Assembly (NCBI GenBank): GCA_029265815.1
Contig: JAJUGU010000001.1
Location: forward strand, 547,941 to 611,940
Direction of reading: 5' to 3'
From: Anaerolineaceae bacterium
GTDB taxonomy: Bacteria > Chloroflexota > Anaerolineae > Anaerolineales > Anaerolineaceae
DNA: 64,000 bases
Part shown: piece by piece, positions 52,217 through 63,605 of the stretch
How positions within the stretch are numbered: position 1 is the first letter of the stretch
Layout of the letters: each line of letters starts with the position of its first letter
The notes under the pieces: generated by a model
Told to the model about the DNA's origin: nothing
Databases searched by the model: none
Seen by the model: the letters and a program-made list of their open reading frames with translations, nothing else
Translations under genes and position numbers: made by a program

Positions 52217-52984
52217 ATGCATAAAACAGAATCTTACACCATCAAGCAGCTGGCTGATCTTGCCGGCATTAGTATTCGCACCCTCCATTATTATGATCAG
52301 ATTGGGCTGATCAAACCGGAGCGTATTGCTGAAAATGGCTACCGACATTATGGAAAGCAACAGCTTCTGCTTCTCCAGCAGGTCCTCTTTTTTCGCGAGT
52401 TGGATTTCAGCCTGAATCAAATTAAAAATATCCTTAATACCCCTGCGCTGGATCTGGTAAAACTTTTACAGACGCACAAGCAATCTTTGAAAGCAAAAAC
52501 TGAACGACTAACGCAATTGATCGACACAATCGATAAGACCATCAAGACACTGGAAGGAGAATTTGAAATGAAAGAAACCGAATTTTTTCAGGGATTTTCT
52601 GAAGAGAAACAGGCTGAATATCAAAAATACGCCGAGGAACACTGGGACCGGAAACTCGTCAATCAATCTTCGCAGCGATGGAACAAGTTGACCAATGATG
52701 AAAAACGCACCCTTTTAGCTGAAGGGGAGCGCATCACAAAGGAGATTGTGAAATCCATTCCATTAGGCCCGTCCGACCCACAGGTCCAATCACTGGTCAC
52801 AGAATGGCATGCATATATTAACCGGTTTTATGACTGCAGTTTCAAAATTTTGTTAGGTTTAGCAAAGGGCTATACCGAACACCCAGACTTTATCACTTTT
52901 TACCGCAAAATTCACCCTGAAATGCCTGAATTTCTATACAATGCAATAAAGATCTACTGCTCCGCTCATGGGGTCAACGAATAA
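52217..52984 (+). CDS. MerR-family regulator with TipAS-like effector domain
   Basis: YTIKQLADLAGISIRTLHYYDQIGLIKPERIAENGYRHYG; C-terminal TipAS-like helical domain. Confidence 0.93.
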   Translation: MHKTESYTIKQLADLAGISIRTLHYYDQIGLIKPERIAENGYRHYGKQQLLLLQQVLFFRELDFSLNQIKNILNTPALDLVKLLQTHKQSLKAKTERLTQLIDTIDKTIKTLEGEFEMKETEFFQGFSEEKQAEYQKYAEEHWDRKLVNQSSQRWNKLTNDEKRTLLAEGERITKEIVKSIPLGPSDPQVQSLVTEWHAYINRFYDCSFKILLGLAKGYTEHPDFITFYRKIHPEMPEFLYNAIKIYCSAHGVNE

Positions 52985-52987
52985 CAA

Positions 52988-53034
52988 ACACACTCCTGGT
53001 AGATTCTTCAAACCAGGAGTGTGCTTTTTTTTTA
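52988..53034. terminator. Bidirectional terminator between merR-like gene and uvrA
   Basis: ACACTCCTGGT-N-ACCAGGAGTGTGCTTTTTTTTT. Confidence 0.88.
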
Positions 53035-53045
53035 TTAATGATTGA

Positions 53046-55943
53046 CTAATGACAATGCTGGCCGTGCAGGTCAAGATAAGCTTTCAAGAACTGACCGGTA
53101 TAAGAATGGGGATTCTCGCAGATCTCCTTGGGGGTTCCGCAGGCAACCAGTTCACCACCCCGGTCGCCTCCTTCAGGTCCAAGGTCGATAATATAATCCG
53201 CGACTTTGATAATATCCAGGTTGTGCTCAATGATCAAAACGGAATTACCGCTATTCACCAGATCTTGCAGCACATCGATCAACATATGAACATCTGCGGC
53301 ATGCAATCCAACAGAAGGCTCATCCAACACATATAAAGTCCTTCCGGTTGCCCGTCTCGAAAGCTCCCTCGAAAGCTTTACGCGTTGTGCCTCTCCACCA
53401 GAAAGGGTTGTTCCTGGTTGACCTATGCGGATATAGCCCAGACCCACTCTTTCCAGTGTTTTCAGTTTATTATGAATGGCTGGAATGCTGGAGAAAATTT
53501 CCAATCCCTCTTCGACTGTCAGATCCAAGATATCAGCGATCGAGCGTCCTTTGAATTTCACCTGAAGTGTTTCACGGTTGAAACGGCTCCCATGGCACAC
53601 ATCGCAGGGAACATAAATATCGGGCAGGAATTGCATTTCGATGCGCATCTGTCCCTGACCCTGACATGCCTCACAGCGCCCCCCATGAACATTAAAAGAG
53701 AACCGGCCGGCTTTATATCCGCGCATCTTGCTCTCTGGCAACCCGGCGAACAAAGTCCGGATCTCATCGAACATACCCGTATATGTTGCAGGATTCGAAC
53801 GCGGACTGCGGCCGATTGGAGATTGATCGATGTTGATAATCTTATCGAGATACTGCAATCCTTCGATGCGATCATATTCGCCAGGTGTGGTGTGTGCTCG
53901 ATTCAGATCTCGGGCCAGTATGTTGTATAAAAGGTCGACCATTAAGGTTGATTTACCTGATCCCGAGACACCGGTGATACAGACAAATTGACCCAAAGGG
54001 ATCTCAACGTCCAGGTTCTTTAAATTATTCGCTCGCGCTCCGATGATTTTGAGTGCTTTTCCATTGCGCGGATGGAGTTTCGCGGGAATAGGTACTTTCT
54101 TCCTTCCTGATAGGTACGCACCCGTAAGACTCTTTGGGTGTTTGAGGATATCCTCTACTGTACCTTCAGCCACGACTTTCCCACCATGTTCGCCAGCTCC
54201 CGGTCCCAGATCTAAAATCCAGTCCGCGGCTCGGATCGTTTCATCATCATGCTCAACCACCAGCACGGTGTTTCCCTGATCGCGCAGCTGTTTTAAAGTT
54301 TCCAATAATTTTGCATTGTCGCGTGCGTGCAAACCGATCGAGGGTTCATCAAGAACATAAAGCACCCCCATTAACCCTGAGCCGATTTGAGTTGCCAGGC
54401 GGATGCGTTGAGCCTCACCACCTGAAAGAGAAGCTGCTGAACGGCTGAGCGTCAGATAATCCAATCCAACGTTTACCAGAAAGCCCAGGCGTGCTTTGAT
54501 CTCCTTAAGGATGCGTTCAGAAATGACCAATTCACGGGCAGACAATACACCAGAGCTGGATAATTGATTAATAAATTCAAGCGTTCGATTGATCGGCCAT
54601 TTCGTTATTTCGACAATATTTTTATCCAAAACCGTAACAGCCAGCGCTTCAGGCCGTAATCGCTCACCATTACAGGTTGGACACGGCCGGTCGCTCATAA
54701 ATTCGCTGATCTTACCTCGGATATACTCTGAATTCGTCTCACGAAACCGGCGCATGAGATTGGGGATAACACCCTCGAAGTTGATCTGCAGCGAGGTCTT
54801 GCGTTCATTGCGCCCCACCATAGTCATGTTAACTTGCTGGTTTCCCGTTCCATAGAGGATTTTATTTAAATCGTCTTCAGGGATCGTGTTTACAGGCGCG
54901 TTGAGATTAATATGGTAATGCCTGGCAACGGCTTCCACCATCTGCCAATAGTAACCCCCTTGTTCGCGCGGACCATTCCACTCAAGAGCTAGGATGGCTC
55001 CCTCGCTCAACGGTCGTTCGCGATCAGGAATCAATAGATCCGGATCAATTTCAGGTCGGCTGCCCAAACCCTGACAATCAGGGCAGGCACCATGCGGTGT
55101 GTTGAAAGAAAATGTCCGCGGTTCAATCTCTGGAATGCTGATACCGTGTTCGGGGCAGGCAAGATGTTCCGAGAAAAAGAGATCTACGGGAGGATTTAAT
55201 GATAGGTTTTGAACCGTGAGATACCCTTCGCCGACCTTTAATCCCGTTTCGACTGAATCTGTTAATCTTGAGCTGAACGAGCGGGCATCTTCCTCTTCAG
55301 CGGCATGAGTAATCACCACCCGGTCAACCACCGCCTCGATTGTGTGAATTTTATAACGGTCAAGCGTTACTTCATCATCAAGGTTATAAACCTGACCATC
55401 CACACGCACCCTGATAAAACCTGCCTTACGAACCTCATCAAATACCGCCTGATAGGTACCTTTGCGGGCTCTCACCACTGGAGCCAGGATGAGCAGCTTG
55501 GTTCCTTCTGGGAGAGCCTCAATTTGATCCACAATTTCCTGCGCAGACTGTTTTACAACTACCTTTCCACAGACCGGGCAGTGTGGAACGCCGATACGCG
55601 CGAAAAGCAAACGCAGGTAGTCATAGATTTCGGTAACCGTCCCAACCGTAGAACGAGGGTTATGTGAGGTGGCTTTTTGATCAATGGAAACAGCCGGAGA
55701 AAGGCCATCAATATAATCCACATCTGGTTTTTCCATCTGTCCCAGAAATTGTCGGGCATAGGAAGAAAGCGATTCAACATAGCGGCGCTGCCCTTCAGCA
55801 AAAATCGTGTCGAACGCCAGAGAGCTTTTACCAGAACCAGACAACCCCGTGATCACCACCAGTTTATCTCGTGGAATTTCAACGGTAATATTTTTTAGAT
55901 TATGTGCCCGCGCACCCACGACGCGGATAGATTCTTGAGTCAT
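53046..55943 (-). CDS. uvrA: Excinuclease ABC subunit A
   Basis: [41 protein letters not shown]; two ABC modules; zinc-binding cysteine motifs. Confidence 0.98.
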   Translation of the reverse strand: MTQESIRVVGARAHNLKNITVEIPRDKLVVITGLSGSGKSSLAFDTIFAEGQRRYVESLSSYARQFLGQMEKPDVDYIDGLSPAVSIDQKATSHNPRSTVGTVTEIYDYLRLLFARIGVPHCPVCGKVVVKQSAQEIVDQIEALPEGTKLLILAPVVRARKGTYQAVFDEVRKAGFIRVRVDGQVYNLDDEVTLDRYKIHTIEAVVDRVVITHAAEEEDARSFSSRLTDSVETGLKVGEGYLTVQNLSLNPPVDLFFSEHLACPEHGISIPEIEPRTFSFNTPHGACPDCQGLGSRPEIDPDLLIPDRERPLSEGAILALEWNGPREQGGYYWQMVEAVARHYHINLNAPVNTIPEDDLNKILYGTGNQQVNMTMVGRNERKTSLQINFEGVIPNLMRRFRETNSEYIRGKISEFMSDRPCPTCNGERLRPEALAVTVLDKNIVEITKWPINRTLEFINQLSSSGVLSARELVISERILKEIKARLGFLVNVGLDYLTLSRSAASLSGGEAQRIRLATQIGSGLMGVLYVLDEPSIGLHARDNAKLLETLKQLRDQGNTVLVVEHDDETIRAADWILDLGPGAGEHGGKVVAEGTVEDILKHPKSLTGAYLSGRKKVPIPAKLHPRNGKALKIIGARANNLKNLDVEIPLGQFVCITGVSGSGKSTLMVDLLYNILARDLNRAHTTPGEYDRIEGLQYLDKIINIDQSPIGRSPRSNPATYTGMFDEIRTLFAGLPESKMRGYKAGRFSFNVHGGRCEACQGQGQMRIEMQFLPDIYVPCDVCHGSRFNRETLQVKFKGRSIADILDLTVEEGLEIFSSIPAIHNKLKTLERVGLGYIRIGQPGTTLSGGEAQRVKLSRELSRRATGRTLYVLDEPSVGLHAADVHMLIDVLQDLVNSGNSVLIIEHNLDIIKVADYIIDLGPEGGDRGGELVACGTPKEICENPHSYTGQFLKAYLDLHGQHCH

Positions 55944-56086
55944 AAACCATCCTGGTCGAACATTTATTCTATATCAATAATTCTATCACAAAACCAACCA
56001 ATTATTATACCCGTTTCAATAAAACATTCTTCTCTACCTATTAATATTCAGTCGTGGTTTTCTTTTCTTCCGAACCTGGCAGTGTT

Positions 56087-56116
56087 TTGACAAATTGTAG
56101 ACACATTATGTATAAT
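56087..56116 (+). promoter_or_regulatory. Sigma70-type promoter for ldh
   Basis: TTGACA-18 nt-TATAAT. Confidence 0.7.
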
Positions 56117-56173
56117 TATGATAATAATAGTCTTAATTGCAAATCGATTACAGACTGCAGGAAAGGATATTTT

Positions 56174-57133
56174 ATGAGAGAAAGTAAACACAAACCCATC
56201 CGCGTCGCAATCGTCGGTGTTGGAAATGTAGGTGCAACCTTTGCCTATGCTTTATTGCAAAGTGGTCTGGCTGGTGAAATTGTTTTGATCGATCAAAACA
56301 GGGTCAAAGCCGAAGGGGAAGCGATGGATTTAAGTCATGCGGTTCCACTCACTCACCCCACCAAAATCTGGGCCGGAGATTATACCGACTGTAAAGGTGC
56401 TGCGATAACAGTAGTTACTGCCGGCACATCTCAGAAGCCAGGCGAAACCCGGCTCGATCTCGTACACCGCAATTACAGCATTCTTCAAGGTGTGATCCCT
56501 GAGATTGTGAAGCATAATCCCAACGGGATGCTGCTCATTGCCTCGAATCCGGTAGACATCCTGGCCTATGCTGCATGGAAGATTTCCAATTTACCAGCAG
56601 AGCGGGTGATTGGTTCAGGTACGATCCTGGATACCGCGCGTTTCCGATCAGCCCTCAGCCACCACGTTGGAGTTGATTCCCGCAGCGTCCATGCTTATAT
56701 CATTGGCGAACATGGTGACAGCGAAGTGCCGGTCTGGTCGCTGGCGAATGTAGCAGGCATGAACCTTCAGGAATATTGTATGTCGAATTGTAGAGAATAT
56801 GAACCGCAAGTCTATGAAAAGATATTTGAGAAAACCCGCGATGCAGCCTATGAGATCATTCAGAGAAAAGGTGCCACCTATTACGCAATTGCCAGTGGGT
56901 TAGTGCGGATTGTTGAAGCCATTCTCCGTGGTCAGGATACCGTTCTTTGCGTTTCAACCCTCGTTAACGAGTATTATGGGATCAATGATGTTTTCTTCAG
57001 TTTACCCTGCGTGATCGGCCATAATGGGGTTTCAAAAGCCATTCATTTATCGTTGAACGAAAAAGAACAGCAAGGGATTCAAAAATCTGCCGAAGTATTA
57101 CAAGAGATTCTTCATGAAATTGGCCTGCGGTGA
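56174..57133 (+). CDS. ldh: L-lactate dehydrogenase (start MRESKHKP)
   Basis: VAIVGVGNVGATFAYALLQSGLAGEIVLID; IASNPVDILAYAAWKISNLPAERVIGSGTILDTARFR; YIIGEHGDSEVPVWS. Confidence 0.96.
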   Translation: MRESKHKPIRVAIVGVGNVGATFAYALLQSGLAGEIVLIDQNRVKAEGEAMDLSHAVPLTHPTKIWAGDYTDCKGAAITVVTAGTSQKPGETRLDLVHRNYSILQGVIPEIVKHNPNGMLLIASNPVDILAYAAWKISNLPAERVIGSGTILDTARFRSALSHHVGVDSRSVHAYIIGEHGDSEVPVWSLANVAGMNLQEYCMSNCREYEPQVYEKIFEKTRDAAYEIIQRKGATYYAIASGLVRIVEAILRGQDTVLCVSTLVNEYYGINDVFFSLPCVIGHNGVSKAIHLSLNEKEQQGIQKSAEVLQEILHEIGLR

Positions 57134-57202
57134 AAACCATCTGATTAACAGGACTTATGTATAATTTCCATAAGAATAATCCCTGTAGTGAAAGGAATCA
57201 GT

Positions 57203-58543
57203 ATGGAATCATCGACGGTAATGGATGCGGAATCTGAAAAACAGCATAAGTTAGCCATTAGGGCCTGGACGATGTATGACTGGGCAAATTCATCCTTCGC
57301 CACCACAATCATGGCAGCAGTCTTACCTGTATATTATGCAACCTTGGGAGCAGCAGGCGAATCTTCAGCAATGATGACCTCTCGATGGGGATTCACCACC
57401 GCCTTTGCTGCTCTAGTCGCCGCTGTCATCAGCCCGGTTCTCGGAGCAGTAGCAGATTTTCGCGGTTCGAAGAAAAAGTTCCTCACCATTTTCATGCTCC
57501 TGGGTGTGATCTCGACGGCATTATTGTTCATTCCCAATAAATCAGGTGATTGGCTGATTGCTTCGATCTTTTTCATCTTCGCAAACATCGGTTTTGCCGG
57601 AAGCCTGGTTTATTATGATGCGCTGCTGCCCCATGTAGCCCGGGCAGATGAGATCGACCAGGTATCATCCCGTGGTTATATGATGGGATACATCGGTGGC
57701 GGTATTCTGCTTGCCGTAAACCTGGTAATGATCATGGTCATTCCTTCGATCTTTCCTGCCATTGGTACAGGATTGATGACCCGTCTTTCCTTCGTCACTG
57801 TAGCCATCTGGTGGTTCTGTTTCACCCTGCCCCTTCTTTTCCGGGTAAAGGAACCTGTACGCCGAATCGAAGCTGGTGAGGAAAACCTTCAACCGATCAA
57901 AGCCAGTTTCAACCGCCTCAAGAAAACTTTCGGGGAATTAAAAAAATACCGCGACCTTTCTCTCGGGCTTCTGGCCTTTTGGGTTTATGCCAACGGCATC
58001 GGAACGATCATCACTATGGCCACAATCTACGGTAAAGAGTTGCATTTTAGCGATACCACGCTAATTGGTACCCTGTTGATGGTTCAATTCCTGGCGGCAC
58101 CCTTTGCATATCTTTTTGGATGGCTGGCAAAAAAACTTGGCACAAAAAAATCCATTTATCTTAGTCTTGTGATCTACTCTCTGATAGCCATCGCCGGTTA
58201 TTTCCTCTATAAGGAATGGCAATTCTGGGCATTAGGCGCAGCTGTTGCTACTGTTCAGGGTGGTAGCCAGGCGCTGTCGCGTTCGATGATCGGGAAAATG
58301 ATGCCCAAGAGTAAGTCGGCAGAATTCTACGGTTTCTTTAGCGTATTCGAAAAATTCGCCAGTATTCTGGGTCCTTTCATCTTCGGCGTAGTATCGCGAA
58401 TCATGAATGAGTCCAGATTGAGTATCGCTTCTCTGATCGTGTTCTTCGTTTTAGGTATTTTTATCCTGACCAGGGTCAACATTGAGCGCGGTAACCAGGT
58501 AGCACTGCAGGAAGAAGCATCGATGATTTCAGCAAACAGCTAA
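57203..58543 (+). CDS. MFS transporter, UMF1/Atg22-like
   Basis: RAWTMYDWANSSFATTIMAAVLPVYYATLG; AVISPVLGAVADFRGSKKKFL; VQGGSQALSRSMIGKMMPKSKSAEFYGFFSVFEKFASILGP. Confidence 0.92.
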   Translation: MESSTVMDAESEKQHKLAIRAWTMYDWANSSFATTIMAAVLPVYYATLGAAGESSAMMTSRWGFTTAFAALVAAVISPVLGAVADFRGSKKKFLTIFMLLGVISTALLFIPNKSGDWLIASIFFIFANIGFAGSLVYYDALLPHVARADEIDQVSSRGYMMGYIGGGILLAVNLVMIMVIPSIFPAIGTGLMTRLSFVTVAIWWFCFTLPLLFRVKEPVRRIEAGEENLQPIKASFNRLKKTFGELKKYRDLSLGLLAFWVYANGIGTIITMATIYGKELHFSDTTLIGTLLMVQFLAAPFAYLFGWLAKKLGTKKSIYLSLVIYSLIAIAGYFLYKEWQFWALGAAVATVQGGSQALSRSMIGKMMPKSKSAEFYGFFSVFEKFASILGPFIFGVVSRIMNESRLSIASLIVFFVLGIFILTRVNIERGNQVALQEEASMISANS

Positions 58544-58550
58544 AAATTAA

Positions 58551-58578
58551 TCCGGGAAGTTTTCACAAACTTCCCGGA
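58551..58578. terminator. Inverted repeat between convergent MFS gene and mce
   Basis: TCCGGGAAGTTT-TCAC-AAACTTCCCGGA. Confidence 0.75.
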
Positions 58579-58623
58579 AAATTATTTGAACAAAATTAGT
58601 GCAGGCATTTTGTTTGCCTGCTA

Positions 58624-59031
58624 TTATTTTGTTACTTCATACAATTCAACCAGCACGCCACCAGTACTCTTGGGATGAACAAACGCCATCTTTCGTCCGG
58701 GAAGCTCGTTAGGAACTTCATTGATCAACCTTACACCCTTGGCTTTGAGTTCTGCCATCATTTCAACGATGTTATCCACTTCAAAGCATAGATGATGCAT
58801 TCCGCCGCCGCGTTCAGCCAGAAACTTGGCCACTCCTGAATCATCTGAGGTCGGTTTTACCAGTTCAACCTCGCTCTCCCCGATAGGGAGGAACGCCACC
58901 ATAGACTTTTGACTGGGTACATCCTCTACATGATGCAATTCGATTCCCATCGCATCCTGCCAGAATTTCAGAGATTCATCAATATCGCTTACAACAACTG
59001 CAACATGATTGATCTTTTTTATTTTTGCCAT
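58624..59031 (-). CDS. mce: Methylmalonyl-CoA epimerase
   Basis: KINHVAVVVSDIDESLKFWQDAMGIELHHVEDVPSQ; GMHHLCFEVDNI; GVLVELYE. Confidence 0.93.
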   Translation of the reverse strand: MAKIKKINHVAVVVSDIDESLKFWQDAMGIELHHVEDVPSQKSMVAFLPIGESEVELVKPTSDDSGVAKFLAERGGGMHHLCFEVDNIVEMMAELKAKGVRLINEVPNELPGRKMAFVHPKSTGGVLVELYEVTK

Positions 59032-59050
59032 CGTTTTCTCCTTTAGCTGA

Positions 59051-60700
59051 TTATCCCCATATGGGAGGCTGGTATTCACCCCAAACCTTGCGCAGAACCC
59101 CACAGACTTCGCCCAGGGTCATGTCATTTTCAACACAGGTCACCAGTAACGGCATTAAGTTTTCACTTCCCCGGGCAGCGTTCTCGAGTGTTGCCAGTAA
59201 TTCGTTCACCTTCTGGTTATCGCGGTTTTGCCGTAAACTGGCAAGCCTGGTGCGCTGCTCCTGTTCAATAGCAGGGTTTACACGCAGGCGCTCAAGTTCC
59301 ATCTTCTCTTCTGCCTGGAATGCGTTAACTCCAACCACCAATTGTGTCTTGTTTTCTACATCCTTCTGGAAGCGATACGCAGAGTCTTGAATCTCGTTCT
59401 GCATGAACCCTTTCTCAATCGCTGCCAGCGCGCCCCCAAGATCATCGATCTTTTTAATATAATCCATGGCACGTTTGCATATCTCATCCGTTAAGTATTC
59501 AATGACATACGAACCACCCATTGGATCGATGGTATCGCCAACGCCTGATTCATAAGCAATGATCTGCTGTGTTCGCAGGGCTGTACGAACCGATTTTTCA
59601 GTTGGCAGCCACAGCGCTTCATCCATCGAGTTCGTGTGCAGTGATTGGGTTCCTCCCAGCACAGCCGCCAGCGCCTGGATGGCAACTCGCACGATGTTAT
59701 TCTCTGGTTGTTGAGCGGTTAGTGTTGATCCACCAGTCTGAGTGTGGAAGCGCAGCATCCAGGATTTTGGGTCTTTGGCTCCAAAGCGCTCGCGCATGAT
59801 CTGCGCCCACAACCTTCTTGCAGCCCTGAATTTTGCTATTTCTTCAAGAAAATCATTGTGAGCAGCGAAGAAGAAGGAAAGCTGTGAGGCAAAATCATCT
59901 ACTTTCAACCCGGCGTCGATGGCAGCCTGAGCATAGGCAATCGCATCCGCTAGCGTGAAAGCCACTTCCTGCACGGCTGTTGATCCAGCTTCGCGGATGT
60001 GATACCCTGAAATACTGATCGTATTCCAGTTCGGCACTTCTTTCTGGCAGAATTTGAAAATATCCGTGATCAGTCGCAGCGACGGCGCAGGAGGAAAGAT
60101 ATAGGTTCCACGCGCGACATACTCCTTAAGAATATCGTTTTGAATCGTCCCGCGTAGGTCTTTGGTTGCTACACCCTGTTTCTTGCCTACGGCAATATAC
60201 ATAGCCAAAAGCACCGCGGCAGGAGCATTAATGGTCATGCTCGTAGAAACCTTTTCCAGGGGAATCTGGTTGAATAGTGTCTCCATATCACGCAATGATG
60301 AAATGGAAACTCCTACTTTGCCAACTTCGCCCATCGACATCGGATCATCTGCGTCGTAACCGATCTGGGTTGGCAGGTCAAAAGCTACTGAAAGTCCTGT
60401 CTGACCCTGGTCGAGAAGGTAGCGATAACGTTTATTAGATTCCTCCGCCGAGGCAAACCCTGCGTACTGGCGCATCGTCCAAAAACGGCTGCGATACATT
60501 GTCGGCTGGACGCCACGCGTAAATGGATATTCGCCGGGGAATCCTAACTGCTCCATGTAATCCATTTCTTGAGGCGTTGCCACGCGCGGCAGAGGAATTC
60601 CAGAAGGACTGGTAAACTCAGCTTTGCGCTCTTTAAACTTATTCAAAACGGGTTGTACAGTTTGCTCTTCCCAATGTTTTTTTGCTTCATCCAGGCTCAT
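59051..60700 (-). CDS. Methylmalonyl-CoA mutase large (N-terminal catalytic) subunit, no B12-binding domain
   Basis: [65 protein letters not shown]; ends at GEYQPPIWG. Confidence 0.96.
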   Translation of the reverse strand: MSLDEAKKHWEEQTVQPVLNKFKERKAEFTSPSGIPLPRVATPQEMDYMEQLGFPGEYPFTRGVQPTMYRSRFWTMRQYAGFASAEESNKRYRYLLDQGQTGLSVAFDLPTQIGYDADDPMSMGEVGKVGVSISSLRDMETLFNQIPLEKVSTSMTINAPAAVLLAMYIAVGKKQGVATKDLRGTIQNDILKEYVARGTYIFPPAPSLRLITDIFKFCQKEVPNWNTISISGYHIREAGSTAVQEVAFTLADAIAYAQAAIDAGLKVDDFASQLSFFFAAHNDFLEEIAKFRAARRLWAQIMRERFGAKDPKSWMLRFHTQTGGSTLTAQQPENNIVRVAIQALAAVLGGTQSLHTNSMDEALWLPTEKSVRTALRTQQIIAYESGVGDTIDPMGGSYVIEYLTDEICKRAMDYIKKIDDLGGALAAIEKGFMQNEIQDSAYRFQKDVENKTQLVVGVNAFQAEEKMELERLRVNPAIEQEQRTRLASLRQNRDNQKVNELLATLENAARGSENLMPLLVTCVENDMTLGEVCGVLRKVWGEYQPPIWG

Positions 60701-60806
60701 TTTGTCCCTCGCTGAAGAATATCTAAACTGCCATTTAGTATACATGATTTCATTAATGTGAGGTATCAATTTATGTTATACTTTACCGAACATTGAGGAA
60801 TCAATC

Positions 60807-62045
60807 ATGACCGATTTTCTTCAACTCATATCCATCCTTACAATAATCCTCGTTGCAGCCAAACTTGCAGGGTATCTCAGCCGAAGATTAAGACAACCAT
60901 CGGTTTTCGGCGAACTGTTAATCGGTGTGCTGCTTGGTCCATCTTTACTCAACATTACACATTTGGGTTTTATCACCAGTGAACACCTTGACGCCACCAT
61001 TCACGAATTGGGCGAAATTGGTGTACTGCTCTTAATGTTTCTTGCAGGTCTTGAATTACATATCAAAGATCTTACCCGCAACAGGCGTGTTGCCATGTTC
61101 GCAGGCATTCTGGGTGTACTGCTGCCGGTTGGGTTAGGCATCGTTTTCGGTGAAATCCTGGATATGCCCTTCGACCATGCCCTTTTCTTGAGTCTGACAC
61201 TGGGGGCCACTTCGGTTTCGATTTCAGCTCAGGTATTGATTGAACTCAAAGTTCTCAGAACAAAAACCGGCCTTGGCCTTCTCGGGGCTGCAGTTTTTGA
61301 TGATATCCTGGTCATTCTTCTACTCTCGACTGCTGTAGCAATTCTTTCCGGTGGCGGAAGTTTTTGGCAGGTGTTATGGGTTTTTGCCAAAATGGTGATC
61401 TTCCTCGTACTTGCAGCGGGGATTGGAATCTGGTTGTTACCGCGGATGGTAAGGTTAACAGGCAAGCTGTCCATCAGCCAAGGCTTAACCACCTTTGCCA
61501 TCGTTATTCTTCTTGGTTACGGCCTCGCAGCAGAACTGATTGGGGGAATGGCTGCCATTACCGGAACCTTCATGGCTGGCTTGATGTTCTCCAGAACTCC
61601 TGAGAAAGCAGTTATTGAGAATAATCTGCGTTCTCTCGCTTATGCTTTCTTCGTGCCAATTTTCTTCGTCAGTATTGGCCTTAACGTGAACCTGAAAGAA
61701 CTGAGCTGGGATTCTGCCTGGGTGTTTGCGATCATATCGATCATCGCTATCCTTGGTAAAATCATTGGAGCTGGAAGCGGTGCTCTGATTTCAAAATTTT
61801 CACCGCGCGAGGCATTACAGTTGGGAATTGGCATGGTCTCACGTGGCGAAGTGGGGTTGATTATCGCGAATATTGGTGTTAGTAGCGGTTACCTTTCAGA
61901 AGAAATGCTGACAATTATTGTGGGAATGATTTTAGTTACTACCCTCGTAACACCACCCATGCTGCGCTGGTCTTTTAAAAAATCTGGGGCTGAAAAAATT
62001 GAAATTGAAACCATGCCTCTCGACTCAAGCAAGGAGATTCTATGA
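60807..62045 (+). CDS. Monovalent cation:proton antiporter, CPA2/KefB-like membrane domain
   Basis: LRQPSVFGELLIGVLLGPSLLN; LLLMFLAGLELH; AAVFDDILVILLLS; SRGEVGLIIANIG. Confidence 0.93.
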   Translation: MTDFLQLISILTIILVAAKLAGYLSRRLRQPSVFGELLIGVLLGPSLLNITHLGFITSEHLDATIHELGEIGVLLLMFLAGLELHIKDLTRNRRVAMFAGILGVLLPVGLGIVFGEILDMPFDHALFLSLTLGATSVSISAQVLIELKVLRTKTGLGLLGAAVFDDILVILLLSTAVAILSGGGSFWQVLWVFAKMVIFLVLAAGIGIWLLPRMVRLTGKLSISQGLTTFAIVILLGYGLAAELIGGMAAITGTFMAGLMFSRTPEKAVIENNLRSLAYAFFVPIFFVSIGLNVNLKELSWDSAWVFAIISIIAILGKIIGAGSGALISKFSPREALQLGIGMVSRGEVGLIIANIGVSSGYLSEEMLTIIVGMILVTTLVTPPMLRWSFKKSGAEKIEIETMPLDSSKEIL

Positions 62046-62416
62046 TTTACATGATCCTGTTCGTATTGCACGATCCTGATAAACTCACAGACTTGCTCGA
62101 CAGCTGGGATCAGGCCGGAGTGAGCGGCATTACCATCCTTCCCAGCACCGGTATGGGTAAACTGAAAGGAGAAGATATCCTGCGCGAGGATATGCCCCTC
62201 ATCCCCAGCCTTGAAGACATCCTTCAAACACCTGAAAAATCGAATCGAACCCTCTTTACCCTCGTCGAGGGAGAAGAAATGATCGATCAGGTTATTCAAG
62301 CCACCGAAGCCGTGATTGGTAACCTCGACGAACCCAACACCGGTATTCTCGCCGTGATTCCAGTGTCTAAAACCTACGGTCTGCGCCCAAAAAATGGCCA
62401 AAATTCTCACGGTTGA
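62042..62416 (+). CDS. PII-like (GlnB-superfamily-like) small protein
   Basis: LHDPDKLTDLLDSWDQAGVSGITILPSTGMGKL...VIGNLDEPNTGILAVIPVSKTYGL; 4-nt overlap with antiporter. Confidence 0.7.
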   Translation: MIYMILFVLHDPDKLTDLLDSWDQAGVSGITILPSTGMGKLKGEDILREDMPLIPSLEDILQTPEKSNRTLFTLVEGEEMIDQVIQATEAVIGNLDEPNTGILAVIPVSKTYGLRPKNGQNSHG

Positions 62417-63542
62417 TATTGGCACCGGAACTCAAGATATCCTACTCTTCGATTCGCGATTAAGTATCGAGAATGGATATAAGCTTATCCTTCCTTCTCC
62501 GACGATGATGATCAGGAGCAGGATTCACCAGGCTCTTAAAGAGCAACGAAGCATCCTGCTTAGCGGCGTGCTGATGGGTGGAGGACCCTGCTCCTGGGCA
62601 GTCACAGACCTTCTGCAAGCCGGTTTAAAAGTGTACGCTACCGCCGAAGCAGCCCAGACAATTGATGATGACCTTGAAAAGGTCAACCGGATGGGAGTGA
62701 ATCTCGTTAGTGCAGATGAAGCCCAGAACCTTCCTTCTGAAATCACACGCATCGAGATGAAAGATTTTGATTTCAACACGATCGCACAGGCTTTTGCGTG
62801 TTTTGGTGTCAGTCTTTCCGACCTCGATGCATTGGCTGTGGCGGTTTTCGATCATGGTGATGCCCCCGCAGATGTCTCAGACCGGCGCTTTAGATTTGAT
62901 TATCTCAAAAGCCGAATCCGTGAGAACAACCGCTTGAGTGCCTTTGCCTACGAACAGAGCCAGGTCCCGCACTTCCTTACCCGCATGAAAGCCGTCGCAC
63001 AGAGTGCGGCATCTATTCAGGTTCCTCTAATCTTGATGGATACCGCTCCTGCAGCGGTACTCGGCGCCTCCTATGATTCGCAAGCAGCGCAGCATCCGCG
63101 CCAGTTGATTGTAAACCTCGGTAACATGCACACCCTCGCATTTAGGCTCACACCGGGTGGGATCGAAGGATTGTTCGAGCATCACACTCCTATGTTGAAC
63201 CAGGCGAAGCTTGAAGATCTGCTGCGCCGTTTTGCTGAAGGTATATTGACCGACCAGCAAGTTTTCGAAGACCAGGGGCATGGTGCACTGTTGCTTTCAA
63301 ATGAACACTTTCCTTTGAGTGATCCGCAATCCGGCATCATTGTCACCGGTCCTCGCCGTGGATTAATGAACGGTTCCCAGTTAAACCCACTCTTCGCAGC
63401 CCCATTTGGAGATATGATGCTCAGCGGCTGTGTCGGTCTGCTGGCAGCGACGGCAGATATCCTGCCTGAATTATCTGAGCCGATCTTCAACGCATTGAAA
63501 AATCATACTTTCACAGGTACCGAACCCTGGAATTTGATCTGA
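62394..63542 (+). CDS. DUF1786-like protein
   Basis: MAKILTVDIGTGTQDILLFD; LSGVLMGGGPCSWAVTDLLQAGLKVYAT; LIVNLGNMHTLAFRL; overlaps the PII-like gene by 23 nt. Confidence 0.75.
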   Translation: MAKILTVDIGTGTQDILLFDSRLSIENGYKLILPSPTMMIRSRIHQALKEQRSILLSGVLMGGGPCSWAVTDLLQAGLKVYATAEAAQTIDDDLEKVNRMGVNLVSADEAQNLPSEITRIEMKDFDFNTIAQAFACFGVSLSDLDALAVAVFDHGDAPADVSDRRFRFDYLKSRIRENNRLSAFAYEQSQVPHFLTRMKAVAQSAASIQVPLILMDTAPAAVLGASYDSQAAQHPRQLIVNLGNMHTLAFRLTPGGIEGLFEHHTPMLNQAKLEDLLRRFAEGILTDQQVFEDQGHGALLLSNEHFPLSDPQSGIIVTGPRRGLMNGSQLNPLFAAPFGDMMLSGCVGLLAATADILPELSEPIFNALKNHTFTGTEPWNLI

Positions 63543-63605
63543 CCAATTTCCATAAATTTCTTGACCGTTTTCAAATGGTCTGGTAAAATCTTGCCGTTAA
63601 TTAAT

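Noticed and set aside
53385-53930. 181-aa plus-strand ORF antisense to uvrA
   Set aside because: Antisense shadow of uvrA; atypical composition.
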